NCBI RefSeq assembly: GCF_900177275.1
Contig: NZ_FXAG01000008.1
Coordinates: 110,993-174,992 of the forward strand
Direction of reading: 5' to 3'
Length of the DNA stretch: 64,000 nucleotides
DNA from: Pseudogulbenkiania subflava DSM 22618
GTDB taxonomy: Bacteria; Pseudomonadota; Gammaproteobacteria; Burkholderiales; Chromobacteriaceae
Below, piece by piece: positions 7,077 through 14,908 of the stretch (the stretch's first letter is position 1; each line of letters opens with the position of its first letter). The notes below the pieces were generated by a model. The model was not told where the DNA came from, did no database searches, and saw only the letters and a program-made list of their open reading frames with translations. Position numbers and translations under genes: made by a program.

Positions 7077-7610
7077 TCAGCCTTCCTGCTTGTAACGCTC
7101 GATGCCTTCCACCAGTTCCTTGGTGGCATCTTCGCGCGTGCCCCAGCCCTGGATCTTCACCCACTTGCCCGGCTCCAGGTCCTTGTAGTGCTCGAAGAAG
7201 TGCACCATCTGGTTGCGCAGCAGTTCCGGCAGGTCTTCCAGTTGCTGGATCGACTTGTACATCGGGCACAGTTTCTCGACCGGCACGGCCACCAGCTTGG
7301 CGTCCACGCCGCCGTCGTCTTCCATCTTGATCATGCCCAGAGCACGGCAGCGCACCAGCACGCCCGGCGGCAGCGGGAACGGGGTCACCACCAGCACGTC
7401 CACCGGATCGCCGTCGCCGGCCAGCGTTTGCGGTACGAAACCGTAGTTGGCCGGGTAGAACATCGAGGTGCCCATGAAACGGTCAACGCAGATGGCGCCG
7501 GAGTCCTTGTCGAACTCGTACTTGATCGGGGCGCTGTTGGCGGAGATTTCGATCACCACGTTGATGTCGTTGGGCATGTCCTTGCCGGGGGCGATGCGGT
7601 CGAGATTCAT
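7077..7610 (-). CDS. ppa: Inorganic pyrophosphatase
   Basis: A 177-residue family I soluble pyrophosphatase that hydrolyses PPi to two phosphates with Mg2+. The signature DGDPVD is at 66-71 and supplies the metal-binding aspartates. E21, K30 and the R44 region plus Tyr of YPANYGF match other active-site positions. The ATG at 7608-7610 fits the family N-terminus and has AAGGA upstream; an earlier in-frame ATG at 7643 would add 11 atypical residues. It is divergent from coq7. Confidence 0.95.
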   Translation of the reverse strand: MNLDRIAPGKDMPNDINVVIEISANSAPIKYEFDKDSGAICVDRFMGTSMFYPANYGFVPQTLAGDGDPVDVLVVTPFPLPPGVLVRCRALGMIKMEDDGGVDAKLVAVPVEKLCPMYKSIQQLEDLPELLRNQMVHFFEHYKDLEPGKWVKIQGWGTREDATKELVEGIERYKQEG

Positions 7611-7701
7611 CTGAGAGGTCCTTTGGTTGAGCGTTGAACACATTTGCCGAATTATCCAGCGATTATAACAGCAAGCCGTCGTCGCTTGCGGGGCGCCAAG
7701 G

Positions 7702-7707
7702 TATAAT
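7702..7707 (+). promoter_or_regulatory. Consensus -10 box upstream of coq7
   Basis: TATAAT lies 38 bp before the coq7 start, and a pyrimidine-rich leader follows. No good -35 box is visible at the right spacing. Confidence 0.45.
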
Positions 7708-7744
7708 CCAACGCTTCTTTTTGCTACAAGCGGGACGCCACACC

Positions 7745-8365
7745 ATGCTGGACAAGCTGATCATCGAATTCGACAAGGGGGTGCGTACCCTGTTTGCCCC
7801 GGCCGCCAGCGCCCGTCCGCACCCGGATGCCGGCATGCCCGAAGCCGAGATGAGCGAGCAGGAAAAGCGCCACGCGCTGGGCCTGATGCGCGTCAACCAC
7901 TGTGGCGAGGTGTGCGCCCAGGCCCTGTACCAGGGGCAGGCGCTGACCGCACGCAACGAGGGCGCGCGCGAGGCGCTCAAGCATGCCGCCTTCGAGGAAG
8001 TGGAGCACCTGGCCTGGACCGAGTGCCGCATCCGCGAGCTGGGCGGCCATCCCAGCGTGTTCAATCCGCTGTGGTATACCGGCTCGCTGGCCATCGGCGT
8101 AGCCGCCGGGCTGTTGGGCGACAAGTGGAACCTGGGCTTTCTGGAAGAGACCGAATACCAGGTCGAGGCGCACCTGAACGGCCACCTGAAAGACCTGCCG
8201 GAACAGGACGAAAAGAGCCGCGCCATCGTCAAGCAGATGCGCGACGACGAAGTGCGCCACGCCGAAATGGCGCACGAGCACGGCGCCGCCAAGCTGCCCC
8301 TGCCGGTGCGCGGCCTGATGAAACTGACTTCCAAGGTGATGACCTCGGCGAGCTACCGTCTGTAA
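7745..8365 (+). CDS. coq7: 2-polyprenyl-3-methyl-6-methoxy-1,4-benzoquinone monooxygenase Coq7
   Basis: A 206-residue di-iron hydroxylase of ubiquinone synthesis that makes the demethoxyubiquinone-to-hydroxyl step at the membrane. The carboxylate-bridged iron site is complete: E55 (NHCGEV), E85-x-x-H88 (FEEVEH), E137 (ETEYQ) and E169-x-x-H172 (DEVRH). A hydrophobic hairpin (about 112-125) is the membrane-binding part. The ATG at 7745 is chosen because it gives the family N-terminus MLDKLI; the frame is open further upstream only through the promoter region. It is monocistronic, with a terminator right after it. Confidence 0.95.
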   Translation: MLDKLIIEFDKGVRTLFAPAASARPHPDAGMPEAEMSEQEKRHALGLMRVNHCGEVCAQALYQGQALTARNEGAREALKHAAFEEVEHLAWTECRIRELGGHPSVFNPLWYTGSLAIGVAAGLLGDKWNLGFLEETEYQVEAHLNGHLKDLPEQDEKSRAIVKQMRDDEVRHAEMAHEHGAAKLPLPVRGLMKLTSKVMTSASYRL

Positions 8366-8385
8366 TGCCGTGGCGACGGCAAGGA

Positions 8386-8419
8386 AAAGCGGGCTGCCCT
8401 TGGGCAGCCCGTTTTGTTT
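8386..8419. terminator. Bidirectional terminator between coq7 and the antiporter gene
   Basis: CGGGCTGCCC and GGGCAGCCCG pair perfectly across a 2-nt loop (8390-8411), with AAAA before and TTTTG after. It serves the two convergent genes. Confidence 0.9.
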
Positions 8420-8432
8420 GGTGCGGTGGCGT

Positions 8433-9845
8433 TCAGAAGAACAGCAGCGTCACCAGCAGGAACACCGGGATCAGGATGGCAACCGACCAGCCGATGTAGC
8501 CGAAGAACGACGGCATCGCCACGCCGCGCTCCTCGGCGATGGCCTTGACCATGAAGTTGGGGGCGTTGCCGATGTAGCTGTTGGCGCCCATGAACACCGC
8601 GCCGGCCGAGATTGCGGTCAGCGTCGGTGCCAGCGTGGTCATCAGCTGGCCAGGATCGCCGCCGGCCAGGTTGAAGAACACCAGATAGGTCGGGGCGTTG
8701 TCGAGGAAGCTCGACAGGGCGCCGGTCAGCCAGAAGTAGGCCGGGTTGAGCGGCATGCCGTTGCCGTCGTTGACCATGGCCACCAGATTGCCGAAGGCCC
8801 CGGCCGAGCCGGCCTTGAGCATCGCCAGTACCGGGATCATGGTAACGAAGATGCCGGCGAACAGCTTGGCCACCTCCAGCATCGGCCCCCAATTGAAGGC
8901 GTTGGCGGCGCGGCAGCGACCCGGCGTCAGCGCCAGCGACAGCGCCGCGACCCCCAGCAGCAGCACGTCGCGCACCACGCTCTGCAGCTCGACCTCCAGG
9001 CCGCCAACCGTCCAGTTGATGCCCGGCTTCCAGGTGCCGGATAACAACACCGCGCCGACGATCGCGCCCAGCAGCAACAGGTTGACGCTGCCTTCCAGGC
9101 GCAGCTTCGAATCCGGGGTCGGGTCTGCCAGCGGCGGCAGGTTTTCTTCCTTGTGGTAGTAGTGGCGGTCGAGCAGGTAGAACAGCATGAGCAGGATCAC
9201 GCTGGCGAAGGTCATCAGCGGCAGCTGGTGCTGCAGGGTCCAGCCGAAGCTGACGCCCTTGAGGAAGCCCAGGAACAGCGGCGGGTCGCCCAGTGGCGTG
9301 AGCGAGCCGCCGATGTTGGCGACCAGGAAGATGAAAAACACCACAACGTGGGTTTTGTGGCGGCGGTTGTCGTTGGCGCGCAACAGCGGGCGGATCAGCA
9401 GCATCGAGGCGCCGGTGGTGCCGGTGAAGCTGGCCAGCACAGTGCCAATCCCGAGGAACGTGGTGTTCACCAGCGGCGAGCCGTGCAGGTTGCCGCGCAG
9501 GTAGATGCCGCCCGCCACGGTGAACAGCGCCACCAGCAGGATGATGAACGGCAGGTATTCCAGCAGCAGCGTGTGCAGCAGTTCATGACCGGTAGCGCCG
9601 CTACCGTGCTGCAGCGCGAACGGCACGATGAACAGCAGTGCCCAGCCGGTGGCGATCTTGCCGAAGTGGTGGTGCCACAGGCCCGGGGTCAGTAGCGGCA
9701 GGATGGCGATCGATAGCAGCAGGCCGGCGAAAGGCAGGGCCCAGGCGGCGGTGAGTTCGGCGCCGTTGAGGCCGGCATGGGCAGCGAGCGGCAGCGCCCC
9801 CAGCAGCCAGGCCAGTGCCCCTCTGCGGGTGAGCAGTGAAAGCAT
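8433..9845 (-). CDS. Sodium:proton antiporter of the ArsB/NhaD superfamily
   Basis: A 470-residue inner-membrane transporter with about 12 hydrophobic helices. The first 24 residues resemble a signal sequence ending at AHA. The conserved NIGGSLTPLGDPP segment (about residue 180) and a matching later segment (GANSYIGNAPNFMVKAIA) are the two inverted half-repeats of the ion transporter superfamily. NhaD-type members exchange Na+ or Li+ for H+. The ion is inferred; arsenite or an organic anion cannot be excluded. It is a single gene, followed by the terminator shared with coq7. The ATG at 9843-9845 gives the complete leader. Confidence 0.8.
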   Translation of the reverse strand: MLSLLTRRGALAWLLGALPLAAHAGLNGAELTAAWALPFAGLLLSIAILPLLTPGLWHHHFGKIATGWALLFIVPFALQHGSGATGHELLHTLLLEYLPFIILLVALFTVAGGIYLRGNLHGSPLVNTTFLGIGTVLASFTGTTGASMLLIRPLLRANDNRRHKTHVVVFFIFLVANIGGSLTPLGDPPLFLGFLKGVSFGWTLQHQLPLMTFASVILLMLFYLLDRHYYHKEENLPPLADPTPDSKLRLEGSVNLLLLGAIVGAVLLSGTWKPGINWTVGGLEVELQSVVRDVLLLGVAALSLALTPGRCRAANAFNWGPMLEVAKLFAGIFVTMIPVLAMLKAGSAGAFGNLVAMVNDGNGMPLNPAYFWLTGALSSFLDNAPTYLVFFNLAGGDPGQLMTTLAPTLTAISAGAVFMGANSYIGNAPNFMVKAIAEERGVAMPSFFGYIGWSVAILIPVFLLVTLLFF

Positions 9846-10047
9846 GGATGAGCCCCTCGGTTTTTATCGGTGTTGTTCTGGCGACAAGGACGGCCAGTGT
9901 AGCAGGGCGAACGGCGGGCGTGACCAGCCAGCATGGCGTGGGCATGGCCTGAGAGGCTTGCTCGGAAGGAGTGGCGATGTCGCGTTAGCGGGGCTTGGCA
10001 TGTGCCGGCGTGTTTGGCGGAGACAAGGAAGATCAGAAGCGGAAAAA

Positions 10048-10078
10048 CAAAAAGCACCAGCGAGGCTGGTGCTTTTTG
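10048..10078. terminator. Terminator of the tRNA cluster
   Basis: AAAGCACCAG-CGAG-CTGGTGCTTTTT lies directly downstream (leftward) of the last tRNA-Glu, with A- and T-runs on both sides. Confidence 0.88.
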
Positions 10079-10086
10079 AAGAACCC

Positions 10087-10161
10087 TGGCGTCCCCACGG
10101 GGAATCGAACCCCGGTTACCGCCGTGAAAGGGCGATGTCCTAACCGCTAGACGATGGAGAC
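10087..10161 (-). tRNA. tRNA-Glu (UUC)
   Basis: On the minus strand it has acceptor stem GTCTCCA/TGGGGAC, a T-arm with GGTTCGAATCC, anticodon loop CTTTCAC giving UUC, and an encoded CCA (TGG at 10087-10089). It is identical in its body to the copy at 10247-10321. Confidence 0.96.
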
Positions 10162-10164
10162 AGC

Positions 10165-10241
10165 TGGCGCACCCGGAGCGATTCGAACGCCCGACCCTCT
10201 GGTTCGTAGCCAGATACTCTATCCAACTGAGCTACGGGTGC
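10165..10241 (-). tRNA. tRNA-Arg (ACG)
   Basis: A 77-nt minus-strand tRNA. The acceptor stem GCACCCG pairs with CGGGTGC, the D-arm has TAGCTCAGTTGG, and the anticodon loop CTACGAA gives ACG, which would be read as ICG after A34 deamination. CCA is encoded. It is repeated at 10327-10403. Confidence 0.96.
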
Positions 10242-10246
10242 GTTGT

Positions 10247-10321
10247 TGGCGTCCCCACGGGGAATCGAACCCCGGTTACCGCCGTGAAAGGGCGATGTCC
10301 TAACCGCTAGACGATGGAGAC
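10247..10321 (-). tRNA. tRNA-Glu (UUC), second copy
   Basis: Same 75-nt sequence as the copy at 10087-10161, offset by exactly 160 bp. The anticodon is UUC and CCA is encoded. Confidence 0.96.
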
Positions 10322-10326
10322 GTTGC

Positions 10327-10403
10327 TGGCGCACCCGGAGCGATTCGAACGCCCGACCCTCTGGTTCGTAGCCAGATACTCTATCCAACTGAGCTACGGG
10401 TGC
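10327..10403 (-). tRNA. tRNA-Arg (ACG), second copy and first in the transcript
   Basis: Same 77-nt sequence as 10165-10241. It is the promoter-proximal tRNA of the leftward Arg-Glu-Arg-Glu transcript, 41 bp from the -10 box. Confidence 0.96.
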
Positions 10404-10444
10404 GCTGTTTCTCTTCTGACGCTGGCGTCTTTCGAGAGAGGCGG

Positions 10445-10473
10445 ATTCTATAGAGGCTGATTTCGGCTGTCAA
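10445..10473 (-). promoter_or_regulatory. Strong sigma70 promoter for the tRNA cluster
   Basis: Read on the minus strand: TTGACA (10468-10473), a 17-bp spacer, TAGAAT (10445-10450), then a GC-rich discriminator. This is a near-consensus promoter of the type used for stable RNA genes. Confidence 0.85.
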
Positions 10474-10479
10474 GCGTCG

Positions 10480-10509
10480 TTGGGCATTTTGTGTGCGAGC
10501 CAGTACAAT
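10480..10509 (+). promoter_or_regulatory. Candidate promoter for the umuC operon
   Basis: TTGGGC (10480-10485), 18-bp spacer, TACAAT (10504-10509). It lies back to back with the tRNA promoter. I find no CTG-N10-CAG LexA box around it. Confidence 0.45.
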
Positions 10510-10540
10510 GAACGCAGCCCCATGCCGCGCTGATTCCGCC

Positions 10541-11815
10541 ATGACCTCCTGTTTTGCGCAAGTCGATTGCAACAATTTCTACGCTGCCTGCGAGCGGGTA
10601 TTCAACCCGGCGCTGGCTGGCCGGCCCGTGGTCGTGTTGTCCAACAACGACGGCTGCGTGGTGTCGCGTTCGGCCGAGGCCAAGCGGCTTGGCGTGCCGA
10701 TGGGGGCTCCGTATTTCACACTCCAGGGGCAGCTGGAGCGGCAGGGGGTGGCGGTGTTTTCCTCCAACTACGCCTTGTACGGCGACCTCTCCAACCGCGC
10801 GATGCGGCTCCTGGCCGGCTACGCGCGGGCGCAAGAGGTCTATTCGATCGACGAGTGCTTCCTCGACCTGAGCGGCGAAGCCGAGCCGCTGAGGCTGGCG
10901 CGGCGCCTGCGCGACGCGCTGATGCAGGGACTCGGGCTGCCGGCCTGCGTCGGCCTTGGCCCGTCCAAGACCCTGGCCAAGCTCGCCAACCACCTGGCCA
11001 AGCAGGAGGCGGCCCTGGAAGGGGTGCTCGACCTGGGCTCGCTCGACGTAACGGCGCTGTTGCAGCGGCTGGAGCCGGTGGCGGTGGAGGAGGTGTGGGG
11101 CATCGGCCGTCGTCTCGGCGAGCGACTGCGCCTGGCGGGGATCGGCAACGCGCGGCAGTTGGCCGAAACCGAGCGCGACTGGCTGCAGCGGCGCTTCGGG
11201 CTGGTGACGGCGCGCATCGCCGACGAACTGCGCGGCGTCTCCTGCCTGGCGCTGGAGTCGCTGCTGGAGCCCCGCCGCTCGGTGATGTCGACACGCTCGT
11301 TCGGGCGCAAGGTGACGGCGCTGGCCGAGTTGCAGGAGGCGGCGGCGATGCACGCCAGCCGGGTCGCCGAGCGTCTGCGCCGCCAGGGTTCGCTGGCGCA
11401 TTTCCTGCGTGTGGGGATACGCTCCGGCGCACCGGGCTGGGCGCGCGGGGGCGATGCCAGCGAAACCGTGGCGCTGTTGCCGCCGTCCAACGATAGCCGG
11501 GTGTTGGCACGCGCGGCGCAGCAGGCCGTGGCACGCTTGTGGCAGCGCGGCGTGCGTTATCACAAGGCCGGGGTGATGGCGTTCGAACTGGTCGACGCGG
11601 GACAGGTGCAGGCCGACCTCTTTGCCGGCGATCCGCTCGACGCCAAGAGTGCGCGTCTGATGCAGGCCATGGACGCCATCAACCAGCGCATGGGGCGCGG
11701 CACCGTGCGCTTGTTGGCCGAAGGCACGAAGCAGCCCTGGCGCATGAAACAAGACCATCTTTCTCCCTGTTACACCACCCGCTGGGACGATATCCCGGTG
11801 GTGAAAGCGAATTGA
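10541..11815 (+). CDS. umuC: Y-family DNA polymerase UmuC (Pol V catalytic subunit-like)
   Basis: A 424-residue translesion polymerase. The catalytic acidic residues are D9 in FAQVDCNNFY and D104-E105 in YSIDECFLDL. SNNDGCVVSRSAEAK is the UmuC-type finger motif. Helix-hairpin-helix and little-finger regions follow. The last 45 or so residues (from AMDAINQRMG to the end) match the C-terminal DUF4113 extension of UmuC. The ATG at 10541 gives the typical N-terminus; two earlier in-frame ATGs would lengthen it by 11 to 16 atypical residues. No umuD lies nearby, which is unusual because UmuC normally works with UmuD'2. The next gene begins 2 nt after its stop. Confidence 0.93.
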   Translation: MTSCFAQVDCNNFYAACERVFNPALAGRPVVVLSNNDGCVVSRSAEAKRLGVPMGAPYFTLQGQLERQGVAVFSSNYALYGDLSNRAMRLLAGYARAQEVYSIDECFLDLSGEAEPLRLARRLRDALMQGLGLPACVGLGPSKTLAKLANHLAKQEAALEGVLDLGSLDVTALLQRLEPVAVEEVWGIGRRLGERLRLAGIGNARQLAETERDWLQRRFGLVTARIADELRGVSCLALESLLEPRRSVMSTRSFGRKVTALAELQEAAAMHASRVAERLRRQGSLAHFLRVGIRSGAPGWARGGDASETVALLPPSNDSRVLARAAQQAVARLWQRGVRYHKAGVMAFELVDAGQVQADLFAGDPLDAKSARLMQAMDAINQRMGRGTVRLLAEGTKQPWRMKQDHLSPCYTTRWDDIPVVKAN

Positions 11816-11817
11816 GC

Positions 11818-13248
11818 ATGCTGTTTGAGCAACCCTGCGCCATCGTCGACCTCGAGACGACCGGCGGCCACATCACCCGCGACCGCATCACCGAGATCGG
11901 CATCCTGCTGATCGACGGCGAGCGCATCGAGCGTTACGAGACGCTGGTCAATCCGGGCCAGCCGATCCCGCCCTTCATCGAGAACATGACCGGCATTTCC
12001 GACGCCATGGTGGCCGAGGCGCCGCCGTTCGCCGCGCTGGTCGAGACGTTGCTGGAAAAGCTGCAGGGCCGCCTGCTGCTGGCGCACAACGCGCGCTTCG
12101 ACTACGGCTTCCTGAAGAACGAGTTCAAGCGCGCCGGGCACCCCTTCCAGAGCGAGGTGCTGTGCACCGTCAAGCTGTCGCGCCGGCTCTACCCGCAGCA
12201 TTTCAAGCACAGTCTCGACAGCCTGATCGCGCGTCATGGCATCGTGCTGGCGGATCGCCACCGCGCCATGGCCGACGCCTTGGCGGTGTACCACTTCATC
12301 GAGGCGGCGACGACCGAGCTGGGGCCGGAAGCGGTGCAGGAGGCGGCAACGGCGCTGCTGGCGCCGACCGCCCTGCCGCCGGGGCTGGACCCGGAGCTGC
12401 TCGACAGCCTGCCGGACGTGCCCGGCGTGTACTTGTTGCAGGGCGACGACGGGCTGCCCTTGTACGTCGGCCGCGGCGCCAACCTGCGCCGCCAGGTGCT
12501 GGCTCATTTCTACGCCGACAAGGCGCACGGCAAGACACTGCACATCGCCGAGCCGATCCGCCGCGTGGAGTGGCGCGAGACACTGGGCGAGTTCGGCGCC
12601 ATGCTGCTGGAGCTGCAATGGATCCGCGCCCATCGTCCGCGCCACAACCGGCGCGGTGGAACCGGCGACGAATTGTGCTCGATCCAGCTGGGCGAGGGCG
12701 CGGACGGCTTCGTGCGGCCGCGCATCGTGCTGGCGCACGAACTCGACTTCAGCCGCACCGCCGATCTGTACGGCCTGTTCCGCCATCCGCGCGAGGCGCG
12801 CAAGATGTTGCAGGACATGGCGCGCGCTCAGGGGCTGTGCCAGGCCGTGCTGGGGGTGGAGCAGGTGACCAGCCGCAAGGGGACGCCGTGCGGCGGCTTC
12901 CAGGCCGGGCTGTGCCGCGGCGCCTGCATCGGCCGCGAACCGGCGATGCAGCACAACACGCGGCTGATGTCGGCGCTGTCGCGGGTGCGGGTGAAGAACT
13001 GGCCGTTTCCCGGCGCGGTGGCGGTGGTGGAGTGGGACGAGGTGACCGGCGAGCGCGTCGAGCACGTGTTCGACCGCTGGTGCTACCTGGGGACGCGCCA
13101 TGCCGCCAGCGAGACGCTGGAGGGGCTGCCGAGCTTCGATCTCGACAGCTACAAGTTGTTCAGCGCCTATCTCAAGAAGCCGACGCCGTCGAGCGAGCTG
13201 CGCTTGCTCGATGAGGGCGAGATGGTGTTCGCCGGGGTGATCGACTGA
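11818..13248 (+). CDS. DnaQ-like 3'-5' exonuclease fused to a Cho/UvrC-type GIY-YIG endonuclease
   Basis: A 476-residue two-part nuclease. Residues 1 to about 165 form a DEDDh exonuclease: D11 and E13 in IVDLETTGG, D95 in HNARFDYGF, and H148 with D153 in HRAMADA. Residues about 198-476 match the whole of E. coli Cho. They include the GIY-YIG core (GVY 203-205, YVG 216-218, then R219), the GEFGAMLLE helix, the LDFSRT..LYGLF region and the cysteine-bearing segment before PGAV. Cho makes the 3' incision in UvrAB-dependent excision repair. The polypeptide probably couples incision and trimming. It starts 2 nt after umuC, so the two are translationally linked. Confidence 0.92.
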   Translation: MLFEQPCAIVDLETTGGHITRDRITEIGILLIDGERIERYETLVNPGQPIPPFIENMTGISDAMVAEAPPFAALVETLLEKLQGRLLLAHNARFDYGFLKNEFKRAGHPFQSEVLCTVKLSRRLYPQHFKHSLDSLIARHGIVLADRHRAMADALAVYHFIEAATTELGPEAVQEAATALLAPTALPPGLDPELLDSLPDVPGVYLLQGDDGLPLYVGRGANLRRQVLAHFYADKAHGKTLHIAEPIRRVEWRETLGEFGAMLLELQWIRAHRPRHNRRGGTGDELCSIQLGEGADGFVRPRIVLAHELDFSRTADLYGLFRHPREARKMLQDMARAQGLCQAVLGVEQVTSRKGTPCGGFQAGLCRGACIGREPAMQHNTRLMSALSRVRVKNWPFPGAVAVVEWDEVTGERVEHVFDRWCYLGTRHAASETLEGLPSFDLDSYKLFSAYLKKPTPSSELRLLDEGEMVFAGVID

Positions 13249-13324
13249 TCCCGGTCTGCCCGGGACCGGGCTGGGGCGTGCCCTGACGGGCGGGGCTGCC
13301 CCTCTTCAACGGCGTTTTGGGGAG

Positions 13325-13360
13325 AAGGTTGCTTGCCGAGCCGCTTCGGCCAACCTTGAC
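13325..13360. terminator. Inverted repeat containing the TTCGGCCAAC repeat
   Basis: AAGGTTGCTTGCCGAG (13325-13340) is an imperfect reverse complement of CTTCGGCCAACCTT (13344-13357), with the outer seven bases perfect. It lies between the convergent exonuclease-Cho gene and motC and may act as a terminator, though a T-run is lacking. Confidence 0.5.
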
Positions 13361-13363
13361 GGC

Positions 13364-14113
13364 TCAGTCGTGCATGGCGAGGAAGCCGCGCAGCCGGTTC
13401 TCGATGATGCGCGGGTTCTCGCCGTGGCCGATGGCGACCAGCCCTTCGACGATCAGCTCGCGCATCGCCACCTCGGCTGCCACCAGGTTCTTCAGCTTGT
13501 TGGCGATCGGCAGGAACAGCAGGTTGGCCGAACCGACGCCGTAGATGGTAGCGACGAAGGCCACGGCGATGCCGGAGCCCAGCTTGGACGGGTCGGAGAG
13601 GTTCTCCATGACGTGGATCAGCCCCAGCACCGCGCCCAGGATGCCCATGGTGGGGGCGTAGCCGCCGGCCGATTCCCAGATGCGCGTGGACTGGCGGCGC
13701 GCGTGCTCGAACATCGAAATCTCCACTTCCATCACCGAGCGCAGCGTCTCCGGCTCGGTGCCGTCCACCAGCATCTGCAGCGCCTTGCGGTGGAACGGGT
13801 CCTGCTGCTGGGCGACGTAACCCTCCAGTGACAGCAGGCCGCCCTTGCGCGCGCTCTGGCTCCAGTGGATGACGTCACGGATGGTCTTCTCATGATCGAA
13901 CTGGGGCGGCTGGAATACCCAGCGCGCCATGCGCAGCCCGGTCACAAACTGCTTCGGGGTGCTTTGCAGCATGACGGCGCTGGCGGTGCCGCCGATGACG
14001 ATCATGAATGCGGTCAACTGGAACAGCGAGCCGATATGCCCGCCTTCCAGCGCCTGGCCGACGATGATGGCGGCCAGCCCCCCGATGATGGCGATGATGC
14101 TGATCTTGTCCAA
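13364..14113 (-). CDS. motC: Flagellar motor stator protein MotC (MotA/PomA family)
   Basis: A 249-residue MotA/TolQ/ExbB-family membrane protein with four hydrophobic helices (about 4-24, 28-50, 150-170, 182-205). The long cytoplasmic loop between helices 2 and 3 contacts the rotor. The end of helix 3 and helix 4 (PTMGILGAVLGLIHVM, SGIAVAFVATIYGVG) is the proton or sodium channel face. The start is TTG (14111-14113), which gives the family N-terminus MDKISII. It is the last gene of the leftward flagellar block. Its usual partner MotD/MotB is not next to it. Confidence 0.9.
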   Translation of the reverse strand: MDKISIIAIIGGLAAIIVGQALEGGHIGSLFQLTAFMIVIGGTASAVMLQSTPKQFVTGLRMARWVFQPPQFDHEKTIRDVIHWSQSARKGGLLSLEGYVAQQQDPFHRKALQMLVDGTEPETLRSVMEVEISMFEHARRQSTRIWESAGGYAPTMGILGAVLGLIHVMENLSDPSKLGSGIAVAFVATIYGVGSANLLFLPIANKLKNLVAAEVAMRELIVEGLVAIGHGENPRIIENRLRGFLAMHD

Positions 14114-14161
14114 AACGGTGTTCCGTTGTTGTGGTTGTTATGCTGGCGCCCTGGATGCTGG

Positions 14162-14908
14162 TTACAGCCATTCCCTGAGTTTGCTCCGCACGCGGGCGAT
14201 GGCCTGGCTGTGCAACTGGCTGACGCGTGACTCGGAGACGCCGAGCACCGCGCCGATTTCCTTCAGGTTGAGCTCCTGCTCGTAATACAGCGCCATCACC
14301 AGCTGGTCGCGTTCGGGCAGTGCCTTGATGGCGTCCACCAGGGCGCCGCGGAAATCGCCGTCGGCGAGGCTGGCGAACGGATCGACGGCGTTGTCGTCCG
14401 CCACGTTGGCCACCGCTGCTTCGGCGCCGGTGCCGTCATCGTCGTCAAAGTCGCTGAAATGCTGCAGCGAAACGCCCTTGCACTCGCTCAGCATGGCCTG
14501 GTATTCGGCCAGCGGCAGACCCAGGAAGTCGGCGATTTCCGACTCCTGCGGCGGGCGTCCTTCGCGCTGCTCCAACTGGTGGATGGCGTCCTCGATCTGT
14601 TTGGAGTGGCGTCGTGCCTGGCGCGGCAGCCAGTCCTCGCGCCGCAGCTCGTCCAGCATCGCGCCACGGATGCGCTGACTGGCGAAGGTCTCGAATTGCA
14701 CTCCCTGAGTTGGGTCGAACTGGCGTGCCGCCTCGATCAGGCCGATGATGCCGACCTGGACCAGGTCGTCCAGTTCGACCGAGGCCGGCAGCCTGGCAAT
14801 CAGCAGTTTGGCGATCTTCTTGACCAGCGGGGCGTGAAGCTCGACGTCGATGTCACCGTGGAGCGCGCGGCTGCTATACGCCCTGCATTTCAACGACGGC
14901 AGGGTCAT
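14162..14908 (-). CDS. fliA: Flagellar sigma factor FliA (sigma 28)
   Basis: A 248-residue sigma factor. It has region 2 (VQVGIIGLIEAARQFDP..FETFASQRIRGAMLDELR), region 3 (RRHSKQIEDAIHQLE) and region 4 with a helix-turn-helix near the C-terminus (LKEIGAVLGVSESRVSQLHSQAIARVR). The linker between regions 3 and 4 is unusually acidic (DFDDDDGTGAEAA). It directs RNA polymerase to late flagellar and chemotaxis promoters. Its ATG overlaps the flhG stop (ATGA), so the two are translationally coupled. Confidence 0.95.
   Translation of the reverse strand: MTLPSLKCRAYSSRALHGDIDVELHAPLVKKIAKLLIARLPASVELDDLVQVGIIGLIEAARQFDPTQGVQFETFASQRIRGAMLDELRREDWLPRQARRHSKQIEDAIHQLEQREGRPPQESEIADFLGLPLAEYQAMLSECKGVSLQHFSDFDDDDGTGAEAAVANVADDNAVDPFASLADGDFRGALVDAIKALPERDQLVMALYYEQELNLKEIGAVLGVSESRVSQLHSQAIARVRSKLREWL

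Larger units (their letters stand above)
10087..10403 (-). repeat. Tandem duplication of a tRNA-Glu/tRNA-Arg unit (160-bp period)
   Basis: Two direct copies of a unit made of tRNA-Glu, a short spacer, tRNA-Arg and a spacer. The spacers differ by only a few bases, which implies a recent duplication. Confidence 0.92.

Noticed and set aside
10404..10540. LexA box upstream of umuC
   Set aside because: I searched for CTG-N10-CAG and found only CTGTCAAGCG-like sequence without the second half.
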